A stretch of 41,160 bases of DNA from the NCBI GenBank assembly GCA_031270685.1, contig JAISXA010000057.1:1-41160 (forward strand), in the 5' to 3' direction. Source of the stretch: Planctomycetota bacterium (lineage in GTDB: Bacteria > Planctomycetota > SZUA-567). Below, piece after piece: positions 25,175 to 33,648 of the stretch (positions are counted from its first letter, which is position 1; each line of letters begins with the position of its first letter). The position numbers were made by a program, and so were the translations under genes. Under the pieces are notes generated by a model. The model did not search any database. It was not told where the DNA came from and worked only from the letters and a program-made list of their open reading frames with translations.

Positions 25175-26079
25175 AGCGCCTCCCCCAAATAGGCCTCGAT
25201 CACGGCGGGGTGGCTCTGGATGTAATCCATCCCGCCTTCGGCGAGAACCGCGCCCTGGTGCAGCACGGTGACGGTCTTCTGGGCGATGGCGCGGACGAAC
25301 TCCATGTCGTGTTCAACCACCATTATGCCGTGTTTGCCTTTGAGTTCGTGCAGCAACGCGACGGTCCGATCGATCTCGCGCGGCGTCATTCCCGCGACCG
25401 GTTCGTCCAGGAGCAGCAGCCGGGGGCGTTGCATCAGCAGCATGCCTATCTCCAGCCAGTGTTTTTGCCCGTGGGAAAGAAGGCCGGCCCGTCGCGCGCG
25501 AAGGTCGGAAAGCTCTATTCGCGCCAGCGTCTTCTCGATGAAATCGCGCTCTTCGCCGGAGAGGCGCGCCCGGAAGGTTTTCCAGACCGTTTTGGGGCCG
25601 GCGAGGGCCAGCTCGAGATTTTCAAGCGCGGTCAGCGCCTCGAAAACCGAGGGTTTCTGAAATTTCCTGCCGATTCCCGCCTGCGCGATGGCCACCTCGT
25701 CGCTGGCGAGAAGGTTCAGGTCGCGGGTGAACCAGGCGGAACCGCTGTCCGGCCGGGTCTTGCCGGTGATGATGTCCATGAGCGTGGTTTTGCCCGCGCC
25801 GTTGGGACCGATGACGCAACGCAGTTCGTCCTCCTTGATGTACAGGGTGAGATCGTTGATGGCCTTGAACCCGTCGAAGCTGACGTTTATTTTTTCCAGA
25901 TACAGCAGGATGCGTTGGTAGCGCTCCATCGTTTTCGGAGGACGGCTGCGGGGACGGCCGCCCCTGGAACCCAATCCGACATGGGGATCCGGGGATTCGT
26001 CGGGGAGGTCGTGCACAATGACGATTTGCGATTCGCTCGTCTTTTTTTCCGGGGACGCCGGCGTGGCGTAGATTCTCAT
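25168..26079 (-). CDS. urtD: Urea ABC transporter ATP-binding protein UrtD, N-terminally extended
   Basis: This 303-aa LivG-like ATPase has Walker A GPNGAGKTTLMDIITGKTRP, the UrtD-type signature LLSHGQKHWLEIGM and Walker B LLLLDEPVAGM. About 50 residues precede the normal start region (MERYQRILLYLEKINVSF) and are rich in Ser, Pro and Arg. A start at 25929 would give the usual length but lacks a ribosome site; the start at 26079 has GGGGGAGCGG and ATGA coupling to urtC, so I keep the long form. Confidence 0.9.
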   Translation of the reverse strand: MRIYATPASPEKKTSESQIVIVHDLPDESPDPHVGLGSRGGRPRSRPPKTMERYQRILLYLEKINVSFDGFKAINDLTLYIKEDELRCVIGPNGAGKTTLMDIITGKTRPDSGSAWFTRDLNLLASDEVAIAQAGIGRKFQKPSVFEALTALENLELALAGPKTVWKTFRARLSGEERDFIEKTLARIELSDLRARRAGLLSHGQKHWLEIGMLLMQRPRLLLLDEPVAGMTPREIDRTVALLHELKGKHGIMVVEHDMEFVRAIAQKTVTVLHQGAVLAEGGMDYIQSHPAVIEAYLGEALC

Positions 26080-27224
26080 GGTTCCGCTCCCCCGCTCGCT
26101 CCGGCGGCGGCCGCGCCGCCGGCCCGGCGCCCGCCGCGCCCGCGCGGCGCGAGAACGCGTTCAAACAAACCCGCCAGCCCGTCGGGCAGGACCAGGGGCG
26201 TCAGGATGAACAGGCCGCCGAGCGCGAACAGCCAGCCGTCCGGCCAGGCGGCGGTGAACCAGGTCTTGGCCGAGTTGACCGCCACCGCTCCCAGCACGGC
26301 GCCGTATAGTTTTCCCCTCCCGCCCAGCGCCACGCAAATGACCACCTCCACGGACTTGACGGGGGCGAACTCGCCGGGGTTTATGATCCCCGCCTGCGGC
26401 ACGAACAAGGCGCCGCCGAGACCGGCGATCGCCGCCGATAGGGTGAAGACCGCGAGCTGAACCCTTTCCACCCGGTAGCCGATGAAGCGGGTCCTGCTTT
26501 CCGCGTCCCGGATCGCGGTCGCGATTCTGCCCAGCCGGGAGACCACGATCAGGCGGCAGGCGATATACGCGCCCATGAGCGCCAGGGCGGAGGCGACGAA
26601 GAGGGCGGTGCGCATGGCTTGGGTATGGAGATCGAAGCCGAGAAGGGTTTTGAAGTCGGTCAGGCCGTTGTTGCCGCCGAAACCCATTTCGTTGCGGAAA
26701 AACGCCAGCATCAGCGCATAGGTCAGGGCCTGGCTCATGATGGAAAAGTAGACGCCGCTCACCCGCGAACCGAAGGCCAGCCAGCCGAAAACGAAGGCCA
26801 GGAGAGCCGGCGCGGCGAAAACAAGGGTCAGGGACCAGATGAAATGCCCGCTGCCCCGCCAAAACCACGGCAAGTCCTTCCAGTCGAGAAACACCATGAA
26901 GTCCGGCAGCAGGGCGTTGCCGTATACCCCCTGGGCGCCGATGCACCGGGTCAGGTACATGCCGAGGGCATAGCCGCCGAGCGCGAAAAAGGCGGCATGG
27001 CCCAGGCTCAATACGCCCATATAGCCCCACACCAAGTCGAGCGCCAGGGCGAGAATGGCAAGCGCCAGGTATTTGCCCAGCAAGGTCATGGTGTAGCTGG
27101 AAAGGTGGAAGGGCGATTCCTCGGCGCTAAGCCCCCCCGCCGCGGCGACGGCGGTGAAGCCGGCCGCGAGCGCGAGGAACGAAACGGTCGGGGCGTCGAA
27201 CGCCCGATAGCGCGGTCCGGCCAT
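26076..27224 (-). CDS. urtC: Urea ABC transporter permease UrtC
   Basis: This 382-aa LivM-like permease has about ten hydrophobic segments. ALALDLVWGYMGVLSLGHAAFFALGGYALGMYL is the characteristic block, and GLGGALFVPQAGIINPGEF and CVALGGRGKLYGAVLGA follow. With UrtB it forms the transmembrane channel for urea. It overlaps urtD by ATGA and starts immediately after urtB. The C-terminal 30 residues are Arg/Gly/Ala-rich and not conserved. Confidence 0.94.
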   Translation of the reverse strand: MAGPRYRAFDAPTVSFLALAAGFTAVAAAGGLSAEESPFHLSSYTMTLLGKYLALAILALALDLVWGYMGVLSLGHAAFFALGGYALGMYLTRCIGAQGVYGNALLPDFMVFLDWKDLPWFWRGSGHFIWSLTLVFAAPALLAFVFGWLAFGSRVSGVYFSIMSQALTYALMLAFFRNEMGFGGNNGLTDFKTLLGFDLHTQAMRTALFVASALALMGAYIACRLIVVSRLGRIATAIRDAESRTRFIGYRVERVQLAVFTLSAAIAGLGGALFVPQAGIINPGEFAPVKSVEVVICVALGGRGKLYGAVLGAVAVNSAKTWFTAAWPDGWLFALGGLFILTPLVLPDGLAGLFERVLAPRGRGGRRAGGAAAAGASGGAEP

Positions 27225-27225
27225 G

Positions 27226-28833
27226 TCAGGACTCCGCCGCCCGGCCCTGTTGCGGGAACAGTCCGCGGGGACGCTTTTGGATAAACAGGATTATGAACAC
27301 CAGGATGAAGATCCTGGAAAGCATGGCGCCGCTGAAAGGTTCCAGCGCCTTGTTGGCGATGCCCAGTATAAGGCCGCCGATCATGGCGCCCCACAGGTTC
27401 CCCACCCCGCCGAAGACGACCACCATGAACGAATCGACGATATAGGCTTGCCCGAGATTCGGTCCCACGTTGGTGATCTGGCTCAGGGCGACGCCCGCCA
27501 GTCCGGCGACGCCCGATCCCATTCCGAAGGTGAGGGCGTCCACCCGCGCGTCGCGGACGCCCAGCGCCCGGGCGATGGCACGGTTCTGCGAAACCGCCCG
27601 CACTTCCAGCCCGAGGCGGGTCCAGCGCAGCGCCGCGTAGATAAGGAAAAAGACGCCGGCGCTGAAGACGAGGATGTAAAACCGGCCGCGGGTGACGTTG
27701 AATGAGCGTCCGATCTGCCACATGCCGCTCATGAACGCCGGGTTTTCCACCGCGCGGTTGAGCGGCGAGAAAATGCTGCGAACCGCTTGCTGTAGAATCA
27801 GGCTGACGCCGAAAGTGGCGAGCAGCGTCTCCAGCGGCCGGCTGTACAAAAAGCGGATGATGCCCCTTTCCATGACCATCCCGATCGCCCCGGCGATCAG
27901 GAACGCGGCGGGAACGGAGAGGAACAGCGCCGCTGCGCTGTTGCCGGGCAGCAGCCGCTGCATTCCCCACGCGACGTAGGCGCCGATCATGATCAACTCG
28001 CCGTGGGCCATGTTGATGACGCCCATGACGCCGAAAGTGATGGCCAGGCCGATCGCGGCAAGCACCAGGATGGAACCGAGGCTGAGTCCGAAAAAAGTCG
28101 TTTCCGCGATCGCGGTCCAATCCCGGCCGACCTTGCCCCAGTACAGGGCGTCGGCCGCCGCCGAGGCGACTTCCCGCCGCGGAGAGGCGGCAAGGAGCTC
28201 CAGCGCCAGCCCGGCCGGGGGTTGTCCGCCGGCGGAAAGCCATTCCACCGCCCGCAACAGCGTTTCGGTATCGCCGTCCGCATCCTTCGCCAGGCGTATT
28301 CCCAAAGCCGTGCGCAGGTTTTTCGCCGTCGCCGGATCCTTCTCCGCCTGGATCAACGCCGTCAACGCCTCCCGTTCAAGTTCGGGAGCGCCGATTTCCA
28401 TCAACGCGGCCGACGCCGTCCTTCTTTTTTCCGGATCCGGGTCGCTTAGGCGACGGCGGTTGAGTATGGCGGCGATCTCCTTCCGCTGCTTGTTGTCGAC
28501 GGCGCTTTTTTTCAGTCTCGCCGCGGCGACGCCGGCGTCTTTCCCGTCGAGATCGAGAAATACCCCGTTTTCCTGGATAAACACGGCGCCCGAATCCTTG
28601 TCGCAATAGAGCGCGCCGTCCAGCAGGGCGGAAAGCAGGCGCGTGGACGGCTCGGAGGCGTCGCCGCTCAACGCGGCGATGGCAAGATCGCGATCCTTCA
28701 CTTTCGAACCCGACAACGAGGCGCGAATCCCGTCTTCAAGCCATGTCCGCCCCGCGTCCGCCGCCGGCGAAACCCCGGCGGGCGCGATCGCGAGAACGAC
28801 GCCAAGCAAAGTCAAGCTGCGGATGGTCCTCAT
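27226..28833 (-). CDS. urtB: Urea ABC transporter permease UrtB
   Basis: This 535-aa LivH-like permease has an N-terminal signal sequence (SLTLLGVVLAIAPAGVSPAADA), a periplasmic helical repeat region to about residue 230 typical of UrtB, then the membrane domain. That domain has FGVMGVINMAHGELIMIGAY, FLYSRPLETLLATFGVSLIL and VVVFGGVGNLWGAMIGGLILG. The long N-terminal part is normal for UrtB and distinguishes it from LivH. Confidence 0.94.
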   Translation of the reverse strand: MRTIRSLTLLGVVLAIAPAGVSPAADAGRTWLEDGIRASLSGSKVKDRDLAIAALSGDASEPSTRLLSALLDGALYCDKDSGAVFIQENGVFLDLDGKDAGVAAARLKKSAVDNKQRKEIAAILNRRRLSDPDPEKRRTASAALMEIGAPELEREALTALIQAEKDPATAKNLRTALGIRLAKDADGDTETLLRAVEWLSAGGQPPAGLALELLAASPRREVASAAADALYWGKVGRDWTAIAETTFFGLSLGSILVLAAIGLAITFGVMGVINMAHGELIMIGAYVAWGMQRLLPGNSAAALFLSVPAAFLIAGAIGMVMERGIIRFLYSRPLETLLATFGVSLILQQAVRSIFSPLNRAVENPAFMSGMWQIGRSFNVTRGRFYILVFSAGVFFLIYAALRWTRLGLEVRAVSQNRAIARALGVRDARVDALTFGMGSGVAGLAGVALSQITNVGPNLGQAYIVDSFMVVVFGGVGNLWGAMIGGLILGIANKALEPFSGAMLSRIFILVFIILFIQKRPRGLFPQQGRAAES

Positions 28834-28913
28834 GGCGGAATCCCAACTGCCGGATAGGGCAGGCCAAGGCGATGCGCCCGGCAGGCGGGACGCGGAATCC
28901 CGCCCGCCGGACC

Positions 28914-28973
28914 GGAAACGGAAGAGAAGCGAACGGCGGTTCGATCGACTTCCTCCAAAAGTCCGATCATTGA
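28914..28973. repeat. Palindromic intergenic repeat between urtA and urtB
   Basis: GGAAGAGAAGCGAACGGCGGTTCGATCGACTTCCTCCAAAAGTCC. Its right arm matches the copies ending in CCAAAAGTC; pairing of the inner arms is weaker. It sits behind the binding-protein gene, the usual place for a hairpin that raises urtA expression over the permeases. The rest of the 133-bp gap shows nothing else. Confidence 0.6.
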
Positions 28974-30244
28974 CCGCCGCAGGTCTTTGTTTTCACATTG
29001 TAATTGCCGCAGTTGACGGGATCGGTCCAGTCGGCGATCAGATCCCGCGAACCCTCGAGATGATCGGACCACGCGTCGCCCGGTACCAGGTCGTCGGTTT
29101 CCCACACCACCTGGAACTGGCCGTCGGACTGGATTTCGCCGATCAGAACCGGCTTGGTGAGGTGATGGTTCTTGAGGACCGTCGCCATGCCCCCGCCGAG
29201 GTTGGGAACGGAAATGCCGATTATCGCTTCGAGAACGGCGTCCACATCGGTGGAACCGGCTTTCTCGACCGCCTGGACCCAGGCGTTGAAGCCTATGTAG
29301 TGGGCTTCCATGGGATCGTTGGTGACGCGCTTTTCGTCCTTGGTGAAGGCGTGCCATTTCGCGATGAATTCGGCGTTTTCCTCGCTGTCGACGCTCTGGA
29401 AATAATTCCAGGCCGCGAGGTGCCCCACCAACGGCTTGGTGTCGATCCCGGAGAGCTCCTCCTCGCCGACGGAAAAGGCCATTACCGGGATGGCGGCGGC
29501 GGTCAGATCCTGATTGGCGAGCTCCTTGTAGAAGGGGACGTTGGCGTCGCCGTTAAGCGTGGAAACCACAGCCGTTTTCTTGCCGGCGGAGCCGAACTTC
29601 TTGATCTCGGCGACAATCGACTGCCAGTCGGAATGGCTGAACGGCGTGTAGTTGATCATGATGTCGGCGTCGACCACCCCCTGGGCTTTCAGATAGGCCT
29701 CGATGATCTTGTTGGCGGTGCGCGGAAAAACATAATCCGTGCCGGCCAGTATCCAGCGTTCCACCTCCAACTCGTCCCTGAGGTAATCGATGGCGGGAAT
29801 GGCCTGCTGGTTCGGGGCGGCGCCGGTGTAGATGATATTCCTGGAGGACTCTTCCCCCTCGTATTGCACGGGGTAGAAAAGAAGTCCATTCAATTCCTCG
29901 AACACCGGCAACACCGACTTTCTCGAGACCGAGGTCCAGCATCCGAAAACCACATCCACCCGGTCCTGGGTCAGAAGCTGCCTGGCCTTTTCGGCGAAGA
30001 CCGGCCAGTCGGAGGCCGGATCGACGACCACCGCCTCCAACCGCCTCCCGAGCAGGCCGCCCTTTTTGTTCTGCTCTTCGACCAGCATCAACATCACGTC
30101 TTTCAATGTTGTTTCACTGATGGCCATGGTCCCGGAAAGGGAATGCATGACGCCAACCTTGATCGTTTCGGCGGCGCCGGCCATGGCCGCGGAGATGCTT
30201 ATCAACAGGACTCCCAATAGCGCCAGCTTGACGTTTTTCTTCAT
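28967..30244 (-). CDS. urtA: Urea ABC transporter, urea-binding protein UrtA
   Basis: This 425-aa periplasmic binding protein has a signal peptide MKKNVKLALLGVLLISISAAMAG. UrtA-type blocks are IKVGVMHSLSGTMAISET, VVVDPASDWPVFAEKARQLL, VFGCWTSVSRKSVLPVFEE, LFYPVQYEGEESSRNIIYTG and NDPMEAHYIGFNAWVQAVE. The start has an AGGAG site six bases upstream. It is the first gene of the urea block; a nitrogen-controlled promoter is expected upstream, but I found no convincing site. Confidence 0.95.
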   Translation of the reverse strand: MKKNVKLALLGVLLISISAAMAGAAETIKVGVMHSLSGTMAISETTLKDVMLMLVEEQNKKGGLLGRRLEAVVVDPASDWPVFAEKARQLLTQDRVDVVFGCWTSVSRKSVLPVFEELNGLLFYPVQYEGEESSRNIIYTGAAPNQQAIPAIDYLRDELEVERWILAGTDYVFPRTANKIIEAYLKAQGVVDADIMINYTPFSHSDWQSIVAEIKKFGSAGKKTAVVSTLNGDANVPFYKELANQDLTAAAIPVMAFSVGEEELSGIDTKPLVGHLAAWNYFQSVDSEENAEFIAKWHAFTKDEKRVTNDPMEAHYIGFNAWVQAVEKAGSTDVDAVLEAIIGISVPNLGGGMATVLKNHHLTKPVLIGEIQSDGQFQVVWETDDLVPGDAWSDHLEGSRDLIADWTDPVNCGNYNVKTKTCGGQ

Positions 30245-30544
30245 GTTTCTCTCCTCTTTCCTCTCAAATTGGAATCGTCACCCCAGGAGCCGCCACGAGG
30301 TCGGCTTTCCTTCAAAAAGTCCACTTCAAAAATACTAAACAATATTCTTTCCAGAAATACGGAGGATGGCACGGGAATGCCGATAAGCGGAGAAAGGCTA
30401 AGATGTTATAAATTGCGCCGCGGCAAGACCCGCTTTCCCGAGGTGAAAAACGGATGCGTAAGACAACAAAGTTGTCGTTCACGGAACAATTTTGTCGAAT
30501 TTAGGCCCGTAGGGCGAAGCGAATCGAGGGGGCGGCATTTCCAC
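30245..30544. other. 300-bp intergenic region upstream of urtA
   Basis: It holds no gene. It contains half of a palindromic repeat (CTTTCCTTCAAAAAGTCCAC near 30310), an AT-rich stretch (30325-30360) and a 15-bp inverted repeat GACAACAAAGTTGTC (30462-30476) followed by a related GAACAATTTTGTC. These may be regulatory sites for the urt-ure operon. Confidence 0.5.
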
Positions 30545-31411
30545 TCAGTCGTCCCAGGGACCGTCGGGGCCGACGAGGATGTTGTCGATGAGCCGCACGC
30601 CGCCGATCTTTATCGCGCCGGCGATGAGCACGAGGTCGTCGATCCTTTCGACGTCCTCCAGCGTTTCGGGCGAGACGAGGTGCAGGTAGTCCAACTCTAT
30701 CGCGTCGTCGCGGAGGATATGCTCGCATATGGCGTTGAACACGCTTTGCGCGTCGTAGTTGCGATTGCGGATCATTTCGCGGCCAAGGCTTAGTCCTTCG
30801 CGGAGCGCCAGCGCCCGCGGCCGAAGCCCGGCGGGGATATTGCGGTTGCGGCTCGAAAGGGCGAGCCCGTCGTCAGCGCGGATGATGGGACAGACGACGA
30901 TCTTCACCGGAAAATTGAGATCGAGCGCCATGCGCTGGATGACCAGCGCCTGCTGGGCGTCCTTTTGCCCGAAATAGGCCCTGGTGGGAGCGACGATGTT
31001 GAACAGTTTGGCGACGACGGTGGCGACGCCGATGAAGTGGCCGAGGCCGCGCGATATGCCGCACAGGCGCTTGGCCAGCTCGTGCACCTGCACCGTGGTT
31101 TGCCGCCGCGGCGGATACATCTGCTCGGCGGTCGGATGGAAGACGATGTCGACGCCTATCCCCTCGGCCAGTTCCAGGTCTTTCTTCCAGGTCCGCGGAT
31201 ACGAGTCGTAATCCTCGCCGGGCATGAACTGGGCGGGATTGACGAAAACCGACATGATGGTGACGGCGTTTTCCCCGCCGCTCCGGCGGGCGAGCGAAAG
31301 ATGCCCTTCGTGGAGCGCGCCCATCGTGGGAACGAATCCCCGGTCGACGCGCCGGACCATGAGTTCCTCGGCCCTGGCCCGCATTCGGCCGATATCTTCG
31401 ATGATTTCCAT
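30545..31411 (-). CDS. panC: Pantothenate synthetase
   Basis: This 288-aa enzyme joins pantoate and beta-alanine using ATP, the last step to pantothenate and hence CoA. Blocks include GFVPTMGALHEGHLSLARR (with the HxGH nucleotide motif), SVFVNPAQFMPGEDYDSYPRT, YFGQKDAQQALVIQRM and DDGLALSSRNRNI. ATG 31411 follows AAGGAAGGCGG; the ORF-track start at 31621 lies inside folK. It is the last gene of the HPt-dapL-folK-panC operon. Confidence 0.95.
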   Translation of the reverse strand: MEIIEDIGRMRARAEELMVRRVDRGFVPTMGALHEGHLSLARRSGGENAVTIMSVFVNPAQFMPGEDYDSYPRTWKKDLELAEGIGVDIVFHPTAEQMYPPRRQTTVQVHELAKRLCGISRGLGHFIGVATVVAKLFNIVAPTRAYFGQKDAQQALVIQRMALDLNFPVKIVVCPIIRADDGLALSSRNRNIPAGLRPRALALREGLSLGREMIRNRNYDAQSVFNAICEHILRDDAIELDYLHLVSPETLEDVERIDDLVLIAGAIKIGGVRLIDNILVGPDGPWDD

Positions 31412-31422
31412 TGCCGCCTTCC

Positions 31423-31899
31423 TTATCGCCGCAACCGCGCCAGAAGTTCGCCGATCGTAAGCCCAAGCACTGGATGCCGGGCGTCCGGGTCGAGTTCGGC
31501 AAGCGGGGCGAGCGCAAAATGGCGTTCCGCCAACCGCGGATGCGGAACCGTCAACTCCGGAAGCGCAACGATCCGCTCCCCCCACAGCAGGACGTCGATG
31601 TCGATCGGCCTCGGCCCCCATCGGGGAGTGGCGGCGGTTCTCTCCCTGCCCAGTCCCCGTTCCACCGCCTGAAGGGCCCGGAGCAGATGCAGCGGCTCGA
31701 CGTCGGCGCTCAGCGCACAGGCGGAATTGAGGTATTTCCCCTGGCCCGGCGGACCGCCGACCGGAGCCGTTTCCAGCGGCTTCGCGGTCGCCTCGACGAC
31801 GATGCCGGGAATGCGGCGAATCCCCCTTACCGCGGTCTCGAGGTTCCGGGCGCGGTCTCCGAGATTCGCGCCAAGGCCGAGAAACACTGTTTCACGCAC
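31423..31899 (-). CDS. folK: 6-hydroxymethyl-7,8-dihydropterin pyrophosphokinase
   Basis: This 158-aa folate enzyme transfers pyrophosphate from ATP to hydroxymethyldihydropterin. Blocks are LGLGANLGDRARNLETAV, KYLNSACAL and the signature RWGPRPIDIDVLLWG. The start is a GTG one base after the dapL stop, with GGGAAG upstream. panC follows after 11 bases. No other folate gene is nearby. Confidence 0.94.
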   Translation of the reverse strand: MRETVFLGLGANLGDRARNLETAVRGIRRIPGIVVEATAKPLETAPVGGPPGQGKYLNSACALSADVEPLHLLRALQAVERGLGRERTAATPRWGPRPIDIDVLLWGERIVALPELTVPHPRLAERHFALAPLAELDPDARHPVLGLTIGELLARLRR

Positions 31900-31900
31900 G

Positions 31901-33085
31901 TCATTTCTTCCCGGCGACGGTCATGATGCGGTCGAGCGCCTCCCTGATGACGTCGTCCGGATAGGTCAGCGAGATGCGGTAGTATCCGTCGCCGGTGACG
32001 CCGTAGCCGCGCCCGGGGGTCACGACCAGCCCGGCCTTCTCCAGCAGGTCCTCGGCGAATGCGGCGGAGGAGCCGTTGTAGCGCTCGGGCGTGGGCGCCC
32101 AGACGTAGATGGTGGCTTTTGGCTTTTCCACCGGCCATCCCGCCTCCTCGAGCGCCGACACCACCATGTCGCGGCGGCGGCGATACACCTCGTTGATCGG
32201 CGGAACGAGGCGCTCCATGTTGTCGAGCGCCTTGACGGCGGCAAACTGGACGGCCCTGAGCATGCCGTTGTCGATGTTGTCCTTGACCAGCTTCAGCGCC
32301 TTGACGGCGGACGCGTTGCCGACCACGCAGCCGACGCGCCAGCCGGTCATGTTGAATCCCTTCGACAGCGAATAGAATTCGACCGCCGTCTCCTCGGCGC
32401 CGGGGACCTGGAGGATGGACGGAGCCTGGTAGCCGTCGTAGCTGTTTTCGGCGTAGGCGGAGTCGTGGCAGATGAGGATGTCGTGCCTTCTGCCGAATTC
32501 GACCGCTTCCCTGAAAAAGTCGAGGGGCGCGACGGCGGTGGTCGGATTGTTGGGATAGTTGAGCCACAGCAGCTTCGCCTCGCGCGCGACGTCTTCGGGG
32601 ATCTCCTTGAAATCGACGAGCCACCCGTTTTGCCGGCGCAACGGCACGAAATGCGTCAGGCCGGAGCAGAAAACGTGCCCGATGTTGTAGGTGGGATAGC
32701 CGGGCTGCGGCGCGATGCCAAGGTCGCCGGGATTGAGAAGGCCGAGGCAAAACTGGACGATCGCGTCCTTTGAGCCGGAAGTGACGGCGACCTGGTCCTC
32801 GGACAGTGAAACGTCGTAGCGGCGCTTGTAGAAATCGCGTATCGCGCGGGGCAAATCCGCCACCGGGACGTCGCAGCCGTAGCGGTGCCGGTCGGCGTCG
32901 CCGGCGTCCGCGACCGCGCGGACCAATTCCCGAACCACCGGATCCGGGGTGGGGAAATCGGGATCGCCGATGCCCAGCGTGATGACCTTGACCCCCTGTT
33001 TCCTTTTTTCGGCTATCTTGCGCCGCAAATCGGCAAAGAGATAGGGCGGCAGCTTGCGCAGCCTGTTCGACAAAGTCGTCTCCAT
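31901..33085 (-). CDS. dapL: LL-diaminopimelate aminotransferase-like PLP enzyme
   Basis: This 394-aa class I/II aminotransferase is probably DapL, which makes LL-diaminopimelate directly from tetrahydrodipicolinate for lysine and peptidoglycan. Blocks are GVKVITLGIGDPDFPTP, SGSKDAIVQFCLGLLNPGD, WLNYPNNPTTAVAP and the PLP-lysine motif SLSKGFNMTGWRVG. ATG 33085 follows CGGAGAA; the ORF track adds 20 unrelated residues. Related alanine or aspartate aminotransferases share these motifs, so the substrate is likely but not certain. Confidence 0.8.
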   Translation of the reverse strand: METTLSNRLRKLPPYLFADLRRKIAEKRKQGVKVITLGIGDPDFPTPDPVVRELVRAVADAGDADRHRYGCDVPVADLPRAIRDFYKRRYDVSLSEDQVAVTSGSKDAIVQFCLGLLNPGDLGIAPQPGYPTYNIGHVFCSGLTHFVPLRRQNGWLVDFKEIPEDVAREAKLLWLNYPNNPTTAVAPLDFFREAVEFGRRHDILICHDSAYAENSYDGYQAPSILQVPGAEETAVEFYSLSKGFNMTGWRVGCVVGNASAVKALKLVKDNIDNGMLRAVQFAAVKALDNMERLVPPINEVYRRRRDMVVSALEEAGWPVEKPKATIYVWAPTPERYNGSSAAFAEDLLEKAGLVVTPGRGYGVTGDGYYRISLTYPDDVIREALDRIMTVAGKK

Positions 33086-33137
33086 GTGATTCTCCGCCGG
33101 GAAGGGGTGATGAACAAAAGCCGGGAACAGGCCCGCC

Positions 33138-33494
33138 CTACGCAAGGGGCGTATACCCCGCCTGTTCCAAAGCGGCCCGCAATTCCTCGTACCGCGCCTT
33201 GATCTCCGGAAGGTTGGCCTCCGCCTCCGCCATTTTGCCCTCCCTGGCGAGGCGCTCGCCGACTTCGGAGGCCGCGCGCAGCCGCTCGCCGCCGACGGTG
33301 GCCGAAGCGCCCTTTATAGTGTGCGCCACGCGCTCGGCGACCTCGCGATCCTCCTGCGCGAACGCTTCCCCGAGCGCGGTCAACTGCTTGGGAATGTCGT
33401 CCAGAAACACCCCCGCCACCTGCGCGGCGAGCTCCTCGTCGTCCGCGGACATGGTCAGGAGCTGTTTCCTGTCGAATACATCCTGGTCGCTCAT
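33138..33494 (-). CDS. Histidine phosphotransfer (HPt) domain protein
   Basis: This 118-aa stand-alone HPt protein relays phosphate between a hybrid kinase and a response regulator. The phosphorylated His is in VAHTIKGASATVGGERLR. A C-terminal helical extension is present. ATG 33494 follows GGAGGG; the ORF-track start at 33539 would read through the promoter region. No kinase or receiver is in the window, so partners are elsewhere. It is the first gene of an operon whose other members are biosynthetic. Confidence 0.82.
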   Translation of the reverse strand: MSDQDVFDRKQLLTMSADDEELAAQVAGVFLDDIPKQLTALGEAFAQEDREVAERVAHTIKGASATVGGERLRAASEVGERLAREGKMAEAEANLPEIKARYEELRAALEQAGYTPLA

Positions 33495-33542
33495 AGTCCC
33501 TCCAAAAGACTGTTGTTCGCCGGGCGTCGGCCACAGCATCCA

Positions 33543-33570
33543 ATACTATGGCGGCGGTTCGCTTTGTCAA
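33543..33570 (-). promoter_or_regulatory. Promoter of the HPt-dapL-folK-panC operon
   Basis: On the minus strand a consensus TTGACA (33570-33565) and TAGTAT (33548-33543) are 16 bp apart. This puts the transcript start near 33535, about 40 bases before the HPt start. It is the best -35 match I found in the window. Confidence 0.6.
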
Positions 33571-33597
33571 GCGCGGGAAAGGCAGGGGAATAACGGC

Positions 33598-33625
33598 TTG
33601 CGTCCGGCGCGGAAACGCGGATAAT
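33598..33625 (+). promoter_or_regulatory. Promoter of the EamA-family transporter
   Basis: TTGCGT (33598-33603) and GATAAT (33620-33625) are separated by 16 bp, about 24 bases before the ATG. It is divergent from the HPt operon promoter, with 27 bp between the two -35 elements. Confidence 0.45.
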
Positions 33626-33648
33626 GACGCTTTTCCCCGGAAACGTCC

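Noticed and set aside
27226-28833. Fusion of a repeat protein to a permease in urtB
   Set aside because: A long N-terminal periplasmic helical region is normal for UrtB.
30367-30380. TGGCACGGGAATGC as a sigma54 promoter for urtA
   Set aside because: It lies on the plus strand, opposite to urtA, and the GG-GC spacing is one base short of the consensus.
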